64,000 nt of DNA from Prorocentrum cordatum (taxonomy: Eukaryota > Sar > Dinophyceae > Prorocentrales > Prorocentraceae): positions 193,501-257,500 of the forward strand of contig CAUYUJ010014345.1 in NCBI GenBank assembly GCA_963575745.1. Reading direction: 5' to 3'. Made by a program: the position numbers and the translations under genes. The notes beneath the pieces were generated by a model. It was not told where the DNA came from. It was given only the letters and a program-made list of their open reading frames with translations, and did no database searches. This document shows, piece after piece, positions 1 through 11,698 of the stretch. Every line of letters begins with the position of its first letter. Within the stretch, counting starts at the first letter, position 1.

Positions 1-1560
1 CCGAGCTGGAAGAAACATGTGTTGTGCGTGTCCAGGCCACCTACGGGGTATCCAACATGGTGGCCCCGTGCTGGAGCCATGTGGATTTATGTGTCCAGGC
101 CGCCCAGCGGTGGATATCTAAGATGGTGGCCTGTTTGCCCCTCGCTGGAACCACATGTTTTCACGTGCCCAGGCCACCCAGACAAAAAACAAGTATCTAG
201 CATGGTGGCCCGAAGCTGGAACCACGTGTTTTCTAGTGCCCAGGCCACCCAGAGGGGTACCTAGCATGGTTGCCCCGAGCTGGAACCATGTGGTTTCACG
301 TGTCCACCCAGTGGGGTATCGAACATGGTTGCCCCGAGCTGGACAGCAGTGTTTTTAGGTATCCAGGCCACCCAGGTGGAGATCTAACATGGTGGCCCCG
401 AGCTGGAACTCAGTATTTTCACGTGTCCTGGCTACCCAGAGAGGGATCTTAGATGGTGGCCCCGAACTGAAACAATGTGGCTTCACATGTCCAGGCCACC
501 CTGGTGGATATCTAACATGGTGCCGCCCCCGCTGGAATCAAGTGTTTTGCGTGTCCAGGCCACCTAGGGGGTATCTAACATGGTGGCCCCGGGCTGGAAC
601 CACGTGTTTTGCCATGTTCAGGCCGCCCAGCGGTGGATATCTAAGATGTTTGCCGCGTGCCCCTCGTTGGAACCACATGTGTCCACGTGCCCAGTCCCAG
701 AACGGTATCTAACATGGTGGCCCAGGGCTGGAACCAAGTGGTTTCACCTGCCCAGGCCGCCCAGAGGGTATCTAGCACGGTGGCACCGAGCTGAAACCAC
801 GTGTTTTCACGTGCCCAGACCACCCAGACCGAACATGGTTGTCCCGAGCTGGAACCACGCGTTTGCGTGTCCAGGCCACCCGCGGGGTGGTATCTAACGT
901 GGTGGTCCCGAGTTGGAACCGCGTGTTTTCACGTGTCCAAGCCACCCAGGGAAAGATGTAACATGGTGGTCCCGTGTTGGAGCCACGTGGTTCCACATGC
1001 CCAGGCAACCCAGAAAGGTATCTAACATTGTGGCCTCCGAGCTGGAATCACGTGTTTTTACGTGTCCAGGCCGCCCATGGGGGGGGGGTCTAAGATGGTT
1101 GCGCGCTGGAACCACATGTTTTCATATGCCCAGGCCAACCAGAAAGGTATCTAACATCGTGGCCCCAAGCTGGAACCATGTGGTTTCACGTGTCCAATCC
1201 ACCCAGTGGGGTATTTAGCATGATGGCTCCTCGCTGGAGCCACGTGTTGTTGCGTGCACGGGCCACCCAGAGGGGTCTCTACCATGGTTGCGCCGAGCTG
1301 GAACCAGTGGTTTTACGTGCGCGGGACACCCAAGGGGGGGCATCTAGCATGTGGCCGTGTGGGCGCCCCCAGCGTTGAGGCCCACAAGAGCCAGACAAAT
1401 CAATACGTGGACACCAGATGTGTACTAACCTGCAACACTTTCTTCGGCTGGTGATTTTCCAGATTTCCCACGGGTGTATCTAACATGGTGGTCCCGAGCC
1501 GGAACCGACTGTTTTCATGTGTCCAGGCCTTCCGGATGAATATCTAACAGCGACCCCGAA
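1..1560 (+). repeat. 64-bp tandem satellite with CACGTG hairpin
   Basis: About twenty degenerate head-to-tail copies of a unit of roughly 64 bp, recognisable by GAGCTGGAACCACG, the inverted pair CACGTG-TTTT-CACGTG, and GTCCAGGCCACCCAG followed by GGTATCTAACATGG. Units differ by substitutions and small indels. A short unrelated stretch at about 1360-1460 interrupts the array before a last degenerate unit. Open frames across it are by-products of the repeat, with no gene-like composition. Confidence 0.93.
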
Positions 1561-1724
1561 TTGGAACCTTGGTCGCAGTCGTCGCCGTCCGTTGTCGTTG
1601 TCGTCGGCGTTTAGGCCCGCCCCTTCTCGATGCAATTCGCCTCAGTTTGGACTCGCCATTCTAGATTCGGCCTGTTACGGAACATAATCCGTTCGTAAGG
1701 TTTCGAATGCAATCAGTTCTGGGT

Positions 1725-2180
1725 GAGCAATGCGCCCAGGCAGCTCGAGTTGGAGGCCCAGCTCAGTTCTGTTAGGATTCGGATGCCAGGGAAGATTTGA
1801 TCCACGATGCAACAGAGTACAAAAGTGTTCAGAGTCGCCCCCTTTCTGTTCGTCACGCTTCCGGACTGACTCGGATATTGAGCCCAAGCTGGTCGAGCGC
1901 CCCGCGCGTTTCGATTGCGGCCAGGTCTGACGTATGCGTTCAGGCATCTCGAGCTTAAGATCCAGATCAATTCGATCGGGGTCCTGACGCCGCGGACGAC
2001 CTGATCCACAATGCAATAGAGCACAGCATTGCAACGCGGCATGGCGCGTCCCAGTTCTTCGCAGCACAGCACAGCACAGCCCCTGGCACTGTACCACCAT
2101 CGCTAAGCTGGTGTCTTGAAGAATTTCCATGCCCCACATTTCTATATCTATTTTCTGGGTTCGTGGGTCGATCATGTTTC
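1725..2180 (+). repeat. Dispersed ~250-bp repeat, two partial copies
   Basis: Two related blocks (about 1730-1820 and 1938-2180) share CAGCTCGAG, GATCCAGATCA, GGATTCGGATGCC, TTGATCCAC and the end TTCGTGGGTCGATCATGTT. The same order of blocks recurs at 2620-2890 and 8285-8575. The repeat ends next to the 64-bp satellite in each case. No gene is supported here. Confidence 0.8.
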
Positions 2181-2890
2181 TCCCGTGTCCAGGCCACCCA
2201 GGGCGGTATCTAACATGGTTGTTCCGAGCTGGAACCTCGAGTTTTCACAACCACGTGTTAGATATCACTTCCTGGGTGGCCTCGACAAGTGAAAACTTGT
2301 GGGTCCCTAGGGCCCCCGAGCGGGACACGCGTGCAAACATGTATTATTGACGCCCCAGAGCGGGACAGTGTATGCCCCTTCCCCCTCGGCGCGTCCCTTG
2401 GCTCGTCCTCTGTCGCGTTCCCTGGCTTGTCCGGCGCTTTCCCTGCCCGTTCCGTGGCGCGTCCCTTGCCACGTCCCTTGACACGTCCTTTGGCGCATCC
2501 CCTCGTGCGCCCCTGGCACATTCCGTGGCGCGTCCATGCGCCTGGCACACCGTGCCGTCTCTTCCCGCTTCGGAACTGGGTCGAATTTTGAGCTCGAGCT
2601 GATTCTGCGTCCTTTCACGTTTCGATCAGGCAGCTCGAGCTTCAGATCCAGATCAGTTCTGTCAGGATTCGTATGACAAGGGCGACTTGATCCACAACAC
2701 TGTAGAGCACAGCGTAATTCATTGCGGCATGGCACATGGCATTTCAGCACGGCGCAGTCTTCGGCGCGATACATCGCGATTGATACATTCAGCATTGTAG
2801 TTGTTTGTCACTTTATCAGGTGTCTTGAAAACGTAGCAACACCCACACATTTCTCAATTACGTTCTGGGTTCGTCGGGCGATCATGTTCG
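2180..2890 (+). repeat. Composite segment duplicated at 7.9-8.6 kb
   Basis: It begins with one or two 64-bp satellite units, then an inverted unit (TGGGTGGCCTCGACA...GTGAAAAC), a short GCGTCCCTTGGCTCGTCC-type array (2380-2550), and the dispersed ~250-bp repeat ending at 2890. The same order is seen at 7880-8580, so the segment was duplicated as a block. Confidence 0.8.
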
Positions 2891-3310
2891 AATGTTGGTC
2901 TGCTCACCCAGATACTTACCGTGCATGTTCTTGGTGCTTCACTCGTGTTTCTCGGATGTTTGTTGTTGTGATTTCCAGTTTGCATCCCAGTGTTTGTGTG
3001 TTGATTAAGCAAGCGGACAACCCTTACTGACATTGCTGTGATTTGTATCGGGGATTTCCCTAATGTATGACTCATGTGTTAATGCTATATGTAGGCATGA
3101 CCGCCACTACAATTTGTGGTGTGTCTGTGCGCAACAAACGTTGTTGTATTTGCTGGGAGTTCACTGAGGCGCGGTACCCCCATCCGCCGTACTTGAGAGG
3201 GACGACCCCGAGGACGGCTCTTCTGGGGTTGCGTTGTTCCTTCTGTCGTCGTCACTATTGCTGTACGATGGCGCTGCCGCTGTTGTCTGTGCTGCCTTGT
3301 GCTTCGAAGT
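2890..3310. other. Unassigned interval
   Basis: No repeat structure or convincing reading frame is visible between the composite segment and the microsatellite block. Confidence 0.5.
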
Positions 3311-3314
3311 CGAA

Positions 3315-3315
3315 A

Positions 3316-3346
<31 letters not shown>

Positions 3347-3510
3347 GAGGAAGAAGAGGATTCTGTCTGTTTGTCAGTCTGACTGTCTGTGTGTCTGTCT
3401 GGTTAGGTTGTCTGTCTGTCGGTCTGACAGTCTGTCTATCTGGCTGGCTGTCTGTCTGTCTGTCGTTCTGTCTGTTTTTTTTTGTCTCTCTCTCTCTCTC
3501 TCCCTCGATC

Positions 3511-3546
<36 letters not shown>

Positions 3547-3600
3547 CATATATCAGTCTTTCTCTCTGTCTCTCTCTCTCTCTTTCTTTCTCTCTGCCCT
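3315..3600. repeat. Microsatellite cluster
   Basis: Successive low-complexity blocks: a G run with (GGA)n, (TCTG)n, (TC)n, (TA)n and (TC)n again. Open frames through it encode only poly-Gly, Ser/Leu/Cys or Tyr/Ile repeats. Confidence 0.95.
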
Positions 3601-4260
3601 TCTTGGTAGTCCTTGGGCAGTTTCGATACGCGGGCACTGTGTGTGAGGGAAAAGAAATGCCGGATGCCACCCTGACGCTGGTGAGTGTGAAGGCCCCCCA
3701 CCCCGCGCACGGCTTCTGCTAAAATCCATCCTGGAATCAAAAGCCCTCCCATGCGCGCCGATTCTCCGTACCTGCGCACTCCTGCTCAGCCCAGAGCGTT
3801 GCACCACCGTAGGGCTTCTCTTCGAAAGGGTTCTCGGGGCTAAGAGTGGCGCACCACCGCGAAAGAACGCGGACGAAGACAGGCAGCAGTTACTGTCCAT
3901 TTCGATTGAGGGCGGCCAAGACGGGGAGGAGTCTCATGTCTGGGCCATGATGGGTCCCATACTATGCGAACCCCCTCTTGGACGCCCCCCTCCTTGCGCG
4001 CGCCCGAGAGCAGGACTCGCTGTCTGCGTCGCCGCGGACTTTCTGTCCACTTGAGGCAGAAGTCACCTTCCTGGCAGCGACCACTGCCAGTTTGTAGACG
4101 GCACTTGCTGTGGGGGCATCGTGCCCAGTCTGTTCCGTACCCGTGTCGGACATGCCAGCCCACGAGGCCGAGCGGCCCCTTCGGTTGGAAGTAATCAAAA
4201 TGAGAAAAGAAGGAGAAGGCGAGGTGGATATATGCAACGAGCGACGAGCATTGACGCTCG
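3601..4260. other. No supported gene
   Basis: GC-rich sequence with overlapping short frames on both strands and no recognisable motif. A minus-strand frame at 3840-4163 has scattered Cys residues but no family resemblance, so it is not called. Confidence 0.4.
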
Positions 4261-4770
4261 GTTCAATTCCGGAAGCGTGCCAGTGCGGATCGACTCGATG
4301 CTTGATCCGTTCTGATCAGATTTTTTGATTCGATGTTGACCGTTCCTGCCAGCACGTGTGCGATTCGGAGGAGGTCCGCATGAGCGGAAAGCCCTCACTC
4401 ATCCATGCAACCCATCTCGTGCCAGGCTGGCTTGCAGAGAGGTTCATGCTCTCCCCGTAGGAGGGGGATCGAGGACCAAGGTCACGGGACGCTCTTGCAC
4501 TTTGAGGGGGTCCACTTCGGACCGATCGATCCGATTCGATATCGGTTTTTGCAAGACCGATCCGATTAGCTTCCAATATTCGGACGGTCCGATGCGACCC
4601 GATGCTTACACGACGGTCCGATGCGACCCGATGTTTACACGGCGCCGTTGTGCATCTTGGCGCGGCCGATCAGCTTCGACTCCGACTCCGTACCGATGCG
4701 GGCCGATTCGATACGCGTTCCGAGCCGATCCGGTATCCCGATTCGATTTTGACTGATCTTGCCCCCTGGG
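4260..4770. repeat. Degenerate CCGATCCGATTCG repeat
   Basis: Irregular short repeats built on GATCCGATTCG, CGGTCCGATGCGACCCGATG and related words, including two nearly identical 30-bp copies around 4590-4640. Confidence 0.7.
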
Positions 4771-5330
4771 CCTCCAGACGCCTCCAGGGACCTCCACATT
4801 GGGAGAGGAAGGGAAAGAAGTGAGCGACAGGGGGGGCGGAGGGACGGGGGAACGCAGCTCGGGCAAGTTGATAACACAACTTTTTACGTCGGCGGCTAGG
4901 CAGAGTAACTGCGCTGGCGAAGGGCTACCTATACGGGGGGTGACATTGTAGCGAATTGTGCCACAATGCAGGAAGAGGGGACAAAGCAGGGGGAACGGCC
5001 GAAAGAGGGGGCGGGAGGGGAGCGAGGCCGCTCAGGGGGACGAGACACGCCCCGAGCGCGTGGCGCGGCCAGCCCCGCCGGCGGGTCCTCGGCGGCTGCT
5101 GCACCAGGGGGCTGGCGGCTGCGGGGCGCAGTGTCAGTGCGGGGGCTGGGACCATCCCAGAGGGTCAAGGGTGCACAACGGTCAGTGCGGAGCCAACGCC
5201 TGGTGACGACACGTTCCCCAGGGCGGGAGCGGGCGTGGTTTCCCAGCAAAAGGCTGGGGCGTAGGCGGCGGGCGAGACCAAGCCCGTGGTGCCGGCGCGG
5301 TGGTTGCGAGCAGCCCGTCAGCGCCAAGGC
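4770..5330. other. GC-rich interval without supported gene
   Basis: Several overlapping open frames on both strands encode Arg/Gly/Pro/Ala-rich sequence with no motif. The composition is enough to explain them. Confidence 0.45.
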
Positions 5331-5339
5331 GGCGCGTGG

Positions 5340-5560
5340 AGGGAGGGAAAAGCGAATGCGCGCGGCGCTAAAGCGAGAGGTAGATTAAGAAAACCACGGC
5401 CGCCTTCAATCCGTGAGGCTCGTGCACCTTTAAGAACGCGAATGCGCGCGGCGCTGAGGCGAGAGCTAGATTTTGAAACCGTTCCGAAATCAATCCGTGA
5501 AGTTCATGCAAATGTTATCAGGGAATGTGCGCGGCGTCAAGGCGAACACTAGATCTTGAG
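5340..5560 (+). repeat. ~90-bp tandem repeat, three copies
   Basis: Three degenerate copies share GAATGCGCGCGGCGCTAA/GAGGCGAGAG, CTAGATT, and TCAATCCGTGAAGTTCATGCA. The copies become shorter and less alike towards the right. Confidence 0.7.
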
Positions 5561-5959
5561 AACTAGGCTGGGGTGGGCGGATTTTCGTTTTCGCTGTTTG
5601 AGCGGTGCTAAAAATATCATTCCGCTAAAACCACCCACGGGAATGTATTTTTACGCGGTGCTAAGGTACTGGGGAGGTTCTTAAACACGTCATAGGGTTT
5701 GTGAAAACAGAGCGGACAACCAGGGTGAACAGAGAGATCTCTGGAAACAAGGGAGGGCTTTTGAGGGCCTCTTCGGGCCATCACTGGGACCCGCGACGGG
5801 GTGAAGGAAGGAGGAGGAGGGGGATGAACACGACGACGACAAAGACGACGACTACTACTACGACGAGGAAGAGTCGAAAAAGAAAGGGAAATGAAGTCGA
5901 TGAGGGCAAGAAGGAGGAGGAGGAAGAAGGACGACAACTAGGACGAGGATAGAGCCCTC

Positions 5960-6330
5960 AAACTCGCATTTTGGAGCCCTCTTGGCATTCTTTTGGGGGG
6001 TATTGTGGTCCCCTTGCGGCTCTTTTGGGGGGTTATGGGGCCCTCTCAGAACCCTCTCAGAGGTCCCCCGGGAGCCCTGGATGGCCTCCTGGGGCCATCT
6101 TGGAGGCAATATATCAAAGGGGGGGCTGTATTTCCGTCCCCTCCCCTGGGCCCATCAACATCGCCTCTCTTGGGACGCTCTTGGGCCGATCTTGGGCGCT
6201 CTTGTGGCCAGTTTCGGGGCCTCTTGGGCCCCTCTTGGGGCTCTCTTGGGCCATCTTCCGCCAGCTGCAGATACTTCGGTCGAGAAGGGCCGTCGAGTCT
6301 CTCGGGCCATCGTGGGGCAATATGGAGGCC
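5960..6330 (+). repeat. GGGCC-TCTTGGG low-complexity repeat
   Basis: Dense, imprecise repeats of TCTTGGGGC and GGGCCATCTTGG, read as LGPSWG-type peptides in all plus frames. The same family recurs at 14310-14720, 61220-61440 and 62545-62830. A (GAC/GGA)-rich stretch precedes it at 5800-5940. It is not coding. Confidence 0.85.
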
Positions 6331-6714
6331 TTAAAAGCGCATCGGAAACGATCAGGCGAGAAGGCACACATCATTGATTCTTTCGAGGTGTTTCCCGGTA
6401 AGGGCGTCGGCCCAGGGTTCTCTTTTAGGATGGTAGCTTGTCCCCGGGGCCTCTACTGAAGGAGGTTGGCGGATTTGTTAATTGATAAATAACGAGTTCG
6501 AAGGTTGCTAGTGGATAATTGTTTGAGGATGTCCCATACGTTGAAATTCCGTTCGGTCGATCAGAAGAGGTGTTTCCCGTGCGTGCCCGCTCGAAGAAAG
6601 CGCGCTCAGGGGGATATCCTATACGAGATCGTCGGCCTCTTCGCATGTAACAAATACGTGCGCGGACGTGGTATCGCACATGCGTCTGGCGCCCGTGTAT
6701 TTCCCACGTGTTTT

Positions 6715-7960
6715 TGCGTGTCCAGGCCACCCAAGGGGGTATCGAACATGGTTGCCCCGAATTAGGGCTACTGTTTTATGTATCCAGGCCGCCCGAGGGG
6801 TATAGGGGGGTATCTAACTAACATGGCGTCGAGCCCAGCGCCGAATTATCAGAAAACGCACGGGGTACCGAAAAGCGCCCCCTGAACACATATCCCACTA
6901 CTGACAGGAGATGTGTTTTCCTTTGGACAGGGGGTGGAGCTTTGGGAGCCTCGTTAGGGAAGGCATTGCGAAGGTGTCTCGAGTGGGAGCACGAAAGTAG
7001 AGCGTATCCAGGCCATCCAGGGTTGTATCTAATCTGATTGTCGCGAGCTGGAACCACGTGGTTTCCCGTGCCCAGGCCACCCAGAGGGGTATTTAACATT
7101 GTGGTCCCGAGCTGGAACCACATGTTGTCACGTGTCCAGGCCACCCAGGGAAAGATCTCACATGGTGGCCCCGAGCTGGAGCCAGATGCTTTCACGTGTC
7201 CAGACCACCCAGAGAGGTACTTGACACGTTGTCCCGAGCTGGAACCACATGTTTTCACGTGTCCAGGCCACCCAGAGGGTATCTAACATGGTGGCCCCGA
7301 GCTGGAACCACATGTTTTACTTGTCCGGGCCATCCAGAGGGGTATCTAACACGGTGGCCCCGAGCTGGAGCCACATGGTTTCTCGTGTCCAGGCCACCCA
7401 AGGGGATATCTAACATGGTGGTCCTGAGCTGGAGCCACGTGCTTTTAAGTGTCCAGGCAACCCAGGGGGGTGCCTAACACGGTGGTGCCGAGTTCGAACA
7501 ACTTGTTTTCGTGTCCAGGCCGCCCAAAGGGGGTATCTAAGATGGTTGCCTTTTGCCCCTCGCTGGAACCATGTGTTCTGGGTGCTCCCAGCGTAGGGCT
7601 CCACAAAAGCCAGACATAACCAATGTATCAACGCTAGATGTGTAATACGTTGACACAGTTTTTCGGCTGGTGATTTCCCAGATTTCTCATTGGGGTATCT
7701 AACATGGTGGTCCCGAGCTGGAACCAAGTGTGCGTACGTGTGCAGGCCACCCAGGAACCACGTGTTCTCACGTGTCCAGGCCACCCAGGGAGGGGGGTTC
7801 TCATATGGTGGCCCCGAGCTGGAACCACGTGTTTTACGTGTCCAGGCCTTCCAGCGGGGTATCTGACATGGTGGTCCCGAGCTGGAACCATGTGTTTTTG
7901 TACCACATGTTTGATATCCGTCCCTGGGTGGCCTCGACACGTGAAAACACGTCTGTTCCT
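6715..7960 (+). repeat. 64-bp satellite, second array
   Basis: Same unit as at 1-1560, in blocks at 6715-6830, 7010-7560 and 7690-7960. The gaps at 6830-7000 and 7560-7690 hold non-satellite sequence; the second gap resembles the one at 1360-1480 (GCCAGACA, TAGATGTGTA). The array ends in an inverted unit at about 7920-7950. Confidence 0.92.
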
Positions 7961-8019
7961 AACGCCCCAGAGTGGAGCAAACGTGAAAGCACATGGGTTC
8001 CTAACGCCCCCGAGCGGGA

Positions 8020-8580
8020 CGGCGTATGCCCCTCCTTCCTCGGCGCGTCCCTTGGCTCGTCCTCTGTCGCGTTCCCTGGCTTGTCTCCTGGCGCTTTCCA
8101 TGCCCGTTCCGTGGCGCGTCCCTTGCCCCCACTCCTGTCATGTCCCCTGGCGCATCCCCTAGTGCGCCCCTAGCGCATCCGCCCTGCGCCCCGTGCCGTC
8201 TCCTCCCACTTCGGAACTTAGTCGGATCTCGAGCTCGGGCTGGTTGAGCGTCCCACTCGTTTCGACTGGAACCAGCTCTGGGTCAGCTCTGCGCTCAGGC
8301 AGCTCGAGCGTAAGATCCAGATTAGTTCGGTCAGGATTCGGATGCCAAGGGCGACTTGATCCAAAACGCTATTGAGCACACCGCAATTCATCGCGGCACG
8401 ACACGTTTCATGTCAGCACGGCACAGCACAGTACAACCTTTGGCACGGTACACCACGATCGATACGTTCAGCATTGCAATGGCCCGTAGCACAATTCAGT
8501 GTCTTGGAAACGTTGCCATGCCTCGCATTTCTAATTTCCTTTTGCGGGTTCGTGGGTCGATCATGTTGTCGTGTTTGGTC
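8020..8580 (+). repeat. Second copy of composite segment
   Basis: It matches 2350-2890 in order: GCGTCCCTTGGCTCGTCC array, then CAGCTCGAG, GATCCAGATTAG, GGATTCGGATGCC, TTGATCC and the end TTCGTGGGTCGATCATGTT. Confidence 0.8.
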
Positions 8581-9660
8581 GTTTTCCCCGTTGCCGTCGG
8601 CCTCTCCCGCCTTGTTTTTGTTCGCCCTCGTCTTCCTCCTCGACAGGTTATTCCTCCTCCTACTCTCCGTTGTCCTCTCATCCACACTGTACTCCTCGTC
8701 TTCCACGTTGCCGTCCTCACACCCCTCGCCGATATTGTCGTCCTCCTCCTTCCCGTGCTCGTTCCCCTCGTCTTCATTATCCTCGTCCTTGTGCTCGTCT
8801 TTTTCCTCCTCGTAGTCCTCCTTGTCCTCCTCGCTTGCCCCTCGTCCTCCACGCTGTCTTCACCCGCCTCCGTGTCGTCATCCGCTCCCGTCTTCCTTCT
8901 CCATTTTACGAGCCGAGTGGACAGCAGTCGCGCTTCCCGTTCTTGCCTGGTCCAGTTTTCTTCTAGACGGGATAATGGTTATCATTTCCACCGCGGAGGG
9001 TGTGACGCTCGGAAAACAGTCTTGCGTTACGGCATGTGGCCACTATCTCATCACAGGTGCCCTTGCGATCGCTCCCTTCCTCCCCCGCCCTCCCGTTTAT
9101 TTTCCCGCGCTTCCTCTCTGTTATGTCCATTCGCACACCTTGTTCAATCGACATTGCAAGCGAAACCACATGGGGGGGGCGCGCATCAAGAATTTGCATG
9201 TACGGGGAGATGGCTCCAAGATGGCCACCATGCTAATCTCAAGGCCCGCAGGCCCTAAATCCGTAGACAAATCCGCAGGAATCAGCGGCTGGCCCGCCCA
9301 CGTCCCGCTGCACCGCGCTCGGCCTGGCAGAGCGCAACCGTCAAGGGAGGAACGGCCACCCCGAGTCCGACACATTGGCGTTTACTAAACGGCCCTGGGC
9401 GTTTACTAAATACCACTGTCCGGTTCGATTCCTTCCGTGGGTGCGTTTACGAAAGGGCTCCGCTCGTCGGGGTGCTTTCTTATCGGAGTGGTTCTTCTGC
9501 CCTCTCAGCCTCAGGAGCGAAAGAAGGACGTACACGTACATGAATCCATGTTTGTTTCGAGAGTGTGCATTGCGCGAATGTTCGTATCACGCGGACGGTC
9601 TCGCGGATCGAGGGGCCGTGTTCATGCACATGATAGGGCGCGTCCTTCCTTTGTGGGTTC
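8581..9660. other. TCC-rich then unassigned sequence
   Basis: 8600-8900 is rich in CTC/TCC/GTC words that open frames on both strands. 8900-9660 shows no repeat family and no gene that I can support. Confidence 0.4.
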
Positions 9661-9669
9661 CTTATCACA

Positions 9670-9885
9670 TGAAGGGATCGGCTCGGTTCGGTTCGGTCCG
9701 GTTTTGCAGCCGGGTCGGTTTTGCTTGGCCGGTTCGGTTTGGCATCGGTCCGGTTTCGGCCGGTTCGGCTTGGGCCTGCCGCCGGTTCGGTTCGGTTCCG
9801 GTTTTCGCGCGGTTGGGTCCGACCGGTTCGATTCGGTTTGAGTGGCCGCTCCGGTTCGGTTCGGCCCAACTGGTCAGGTGCGACG
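9670..9885 (+). repeat. CGGTTCGGTT short repeat
   Basis: Degenerate array of CGGTTCGGTTC and CCGGTTTTG words. Confidence 0.8.
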
Positions 9886-9934
9886 TTGGCGCCCCGTCTG
9901 CGTAAGCGACGACCCAGTTTGAAAAAAAGTGAGG

Positions 9935-10080
9935 GAGGATGGGGGAGGAGGAGGAGGAGGAGGAGGAGGCGGAGGAGGAGGAGGACGAGGACGAGGAGGA
10001 GGAGGAGGAGGCGGAGGAGGGAGGAGGACGACGAGGAAGAGAAGGAGGAGAAGAGGAGGAACGTGGAGGCGTGGAGGCGC
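9935..10080 (+). repeat. (GGA)n tract
   Basis: Near-uninterrupted GGAGGAGGA with a few GAC/GCG variants. It reads as poly-Glu, poly-Gly or poly-Arg by frame. Confidence 0.95.
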
Positions 10081-10084
10081 GAGG

Positions 10085-11370
10085 CCCTCGGGTGCGACCC
10101 CCCTCGCGGGTGCGACCCCCCTCGGGGTTGCGACCCCCTCCCAGGTGCGACCCCCCTCGCGGGTGCGACCCCCCTCGCGGGTGCGACCCCCCTCGGGGCT
10201 GCGACCCCCCTCGCGGGTGCGACCCCCCTCGCGGGTGCGACCCCCCTTCCTCGGGGCTGCGACCCCCTGCGACCCCTCTCGCGGGTGCGACCCCCCCTCG
10301 CGGGTGCGACCCCCCTCGCGGGTGCGACCCCCCTCGCGGGGCGACCCCCCTCGCGACCCTCCTCGCTCGCGGGTGCGACCCCCCTTCGCGGGTGCGACCC
10401 CCCTCGGGGTTGCGACCCCCCTCGCGGGCGCGACCCCCCTCGCGGGTGCGACCCCCCTCGCGGGTGCGACCCCTCGCGGGTGCGACCCCCTCGGGGCTGC
10501 GACCCCCCTCGCGCGTGCGACCCCCCTCGCGGGTGCGACCCCCCTCGGGTGCTGGGGCTGGGTGCGACCCGACCCCCCTCGGGGTGCGACCCCCCTCGCG
10601 GGTGCGACCCCCTCGGGGCTGCGACCCCCTCGCGGGTGCGACCCCCCTCGCGGGTGCGACCCCCCTCGCGGGTGCGACCCCCCTCGCGGGTGCGACCCCC
10701 CTCGGGGCGACCCCCCTCGCGACCCCCTCTCCCGGGTGCGACCCTCCTCGCGGGTGCGACCCTCCCTCGCGGGTGCGACCCCCCTCGCGGGTGCGACCCC
10801 CCTCGGGGTGCGACCCCCTTCGCGGGTGCGACCCCCCTCGCGGGTGCGACCCCCCTCGCGGGTGCGACCCCCCTCGCGGGTGCGACCCCCCTCGGGGCTG
10901 CGACCCCCCTCTGCGACCGGGTGCGACCCCCCTCGCGGGTGCGACCCCCCTCGCGGGTGCGACCCCCCTCGCGGGTGCGACCCCCCTCGCGGGTGCGACC
11001 CCCCTCGCGGGTGCGACCCCCCTCGCGGGTGCGACCCCCCTCGCGGGTGCGACCCCCCTCGCGGGTGCGACCCCCCTCGCGGGTGCGACCCCCCCGCGGG
11101 TGCGACCCCCCCGCGCGGGTGCGACCCCCTCTGCGCGGGTGCGACCCCCCTGCGACCCCCCTCGCGGGCTGCGGGTTGCGACCCCCATTTCGGAGCTGCG
11201 ACCCCCCTCGGGGCTGCGACCTCCCTCCCGGGTGCGAGCCCCCTCGCGGGTGCGACCCCCCTTGCGGGTGCGACCCCCCGTCGCGGGTGCGACCCCCCTC
11301 GCGGGTGCGACCCCCTCGCGGTGCGGACCCCCCTTCCGGGTGCGACCCCTCGCGCGTCCTTTGGGTTGTA
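10085..11370 (+). repeat. 18-bp satellite, first block
   Basis: About seventy copies of TGCGACCCCCCTCGCGGG, with a common variant ending CTCGGGGC. Eighteen bases is six codons and neither strand of the unit contains a stop in any frame. That explains the very long open frames on both strands, which repeat hexapeptides such as GCDPPR. Confidence 0.95.
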
Positions 11371-11698
11371 GGGTGGCGGATCCCCCTCGGGGGTCTGCTC
11401 TGCTTGGCTTTGATCTTTTCTGGTTTTTCTTATATGTTTTTTTGCTGTTTTTTTTGCGTGTTTTTTTCTTTTTTTTGCTTTTTTTTATAGGCTTGCTGCT
11501 TTTTTGCTTTTTTTTTTTTATTTATTTTAATTCTGCGACCCCCTTTTTTCTCCCGGGTGCGATCCCTCCCCCCCTTCCTCCTTTTTTTTTTTTTTTATTC
11601 TTTTTTTTTTCCCCTTGTTTGATTGTTTTTTTTCATGCTTTTATTATTTTTTTTTCCTTTTCTTTTTCTTATTTTTTTTTTTTTTTATTTCTCGGCGT
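11371..11698. repeat. T-rich block between satellite blocks
   Basis: About 300 bp of long T runs broken by single C, G or A bases, with two stray satellite units at about 11535-11570. It separates the two 18-bp arrays and gives Phe-rich frames only. Confidence 0.85.
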
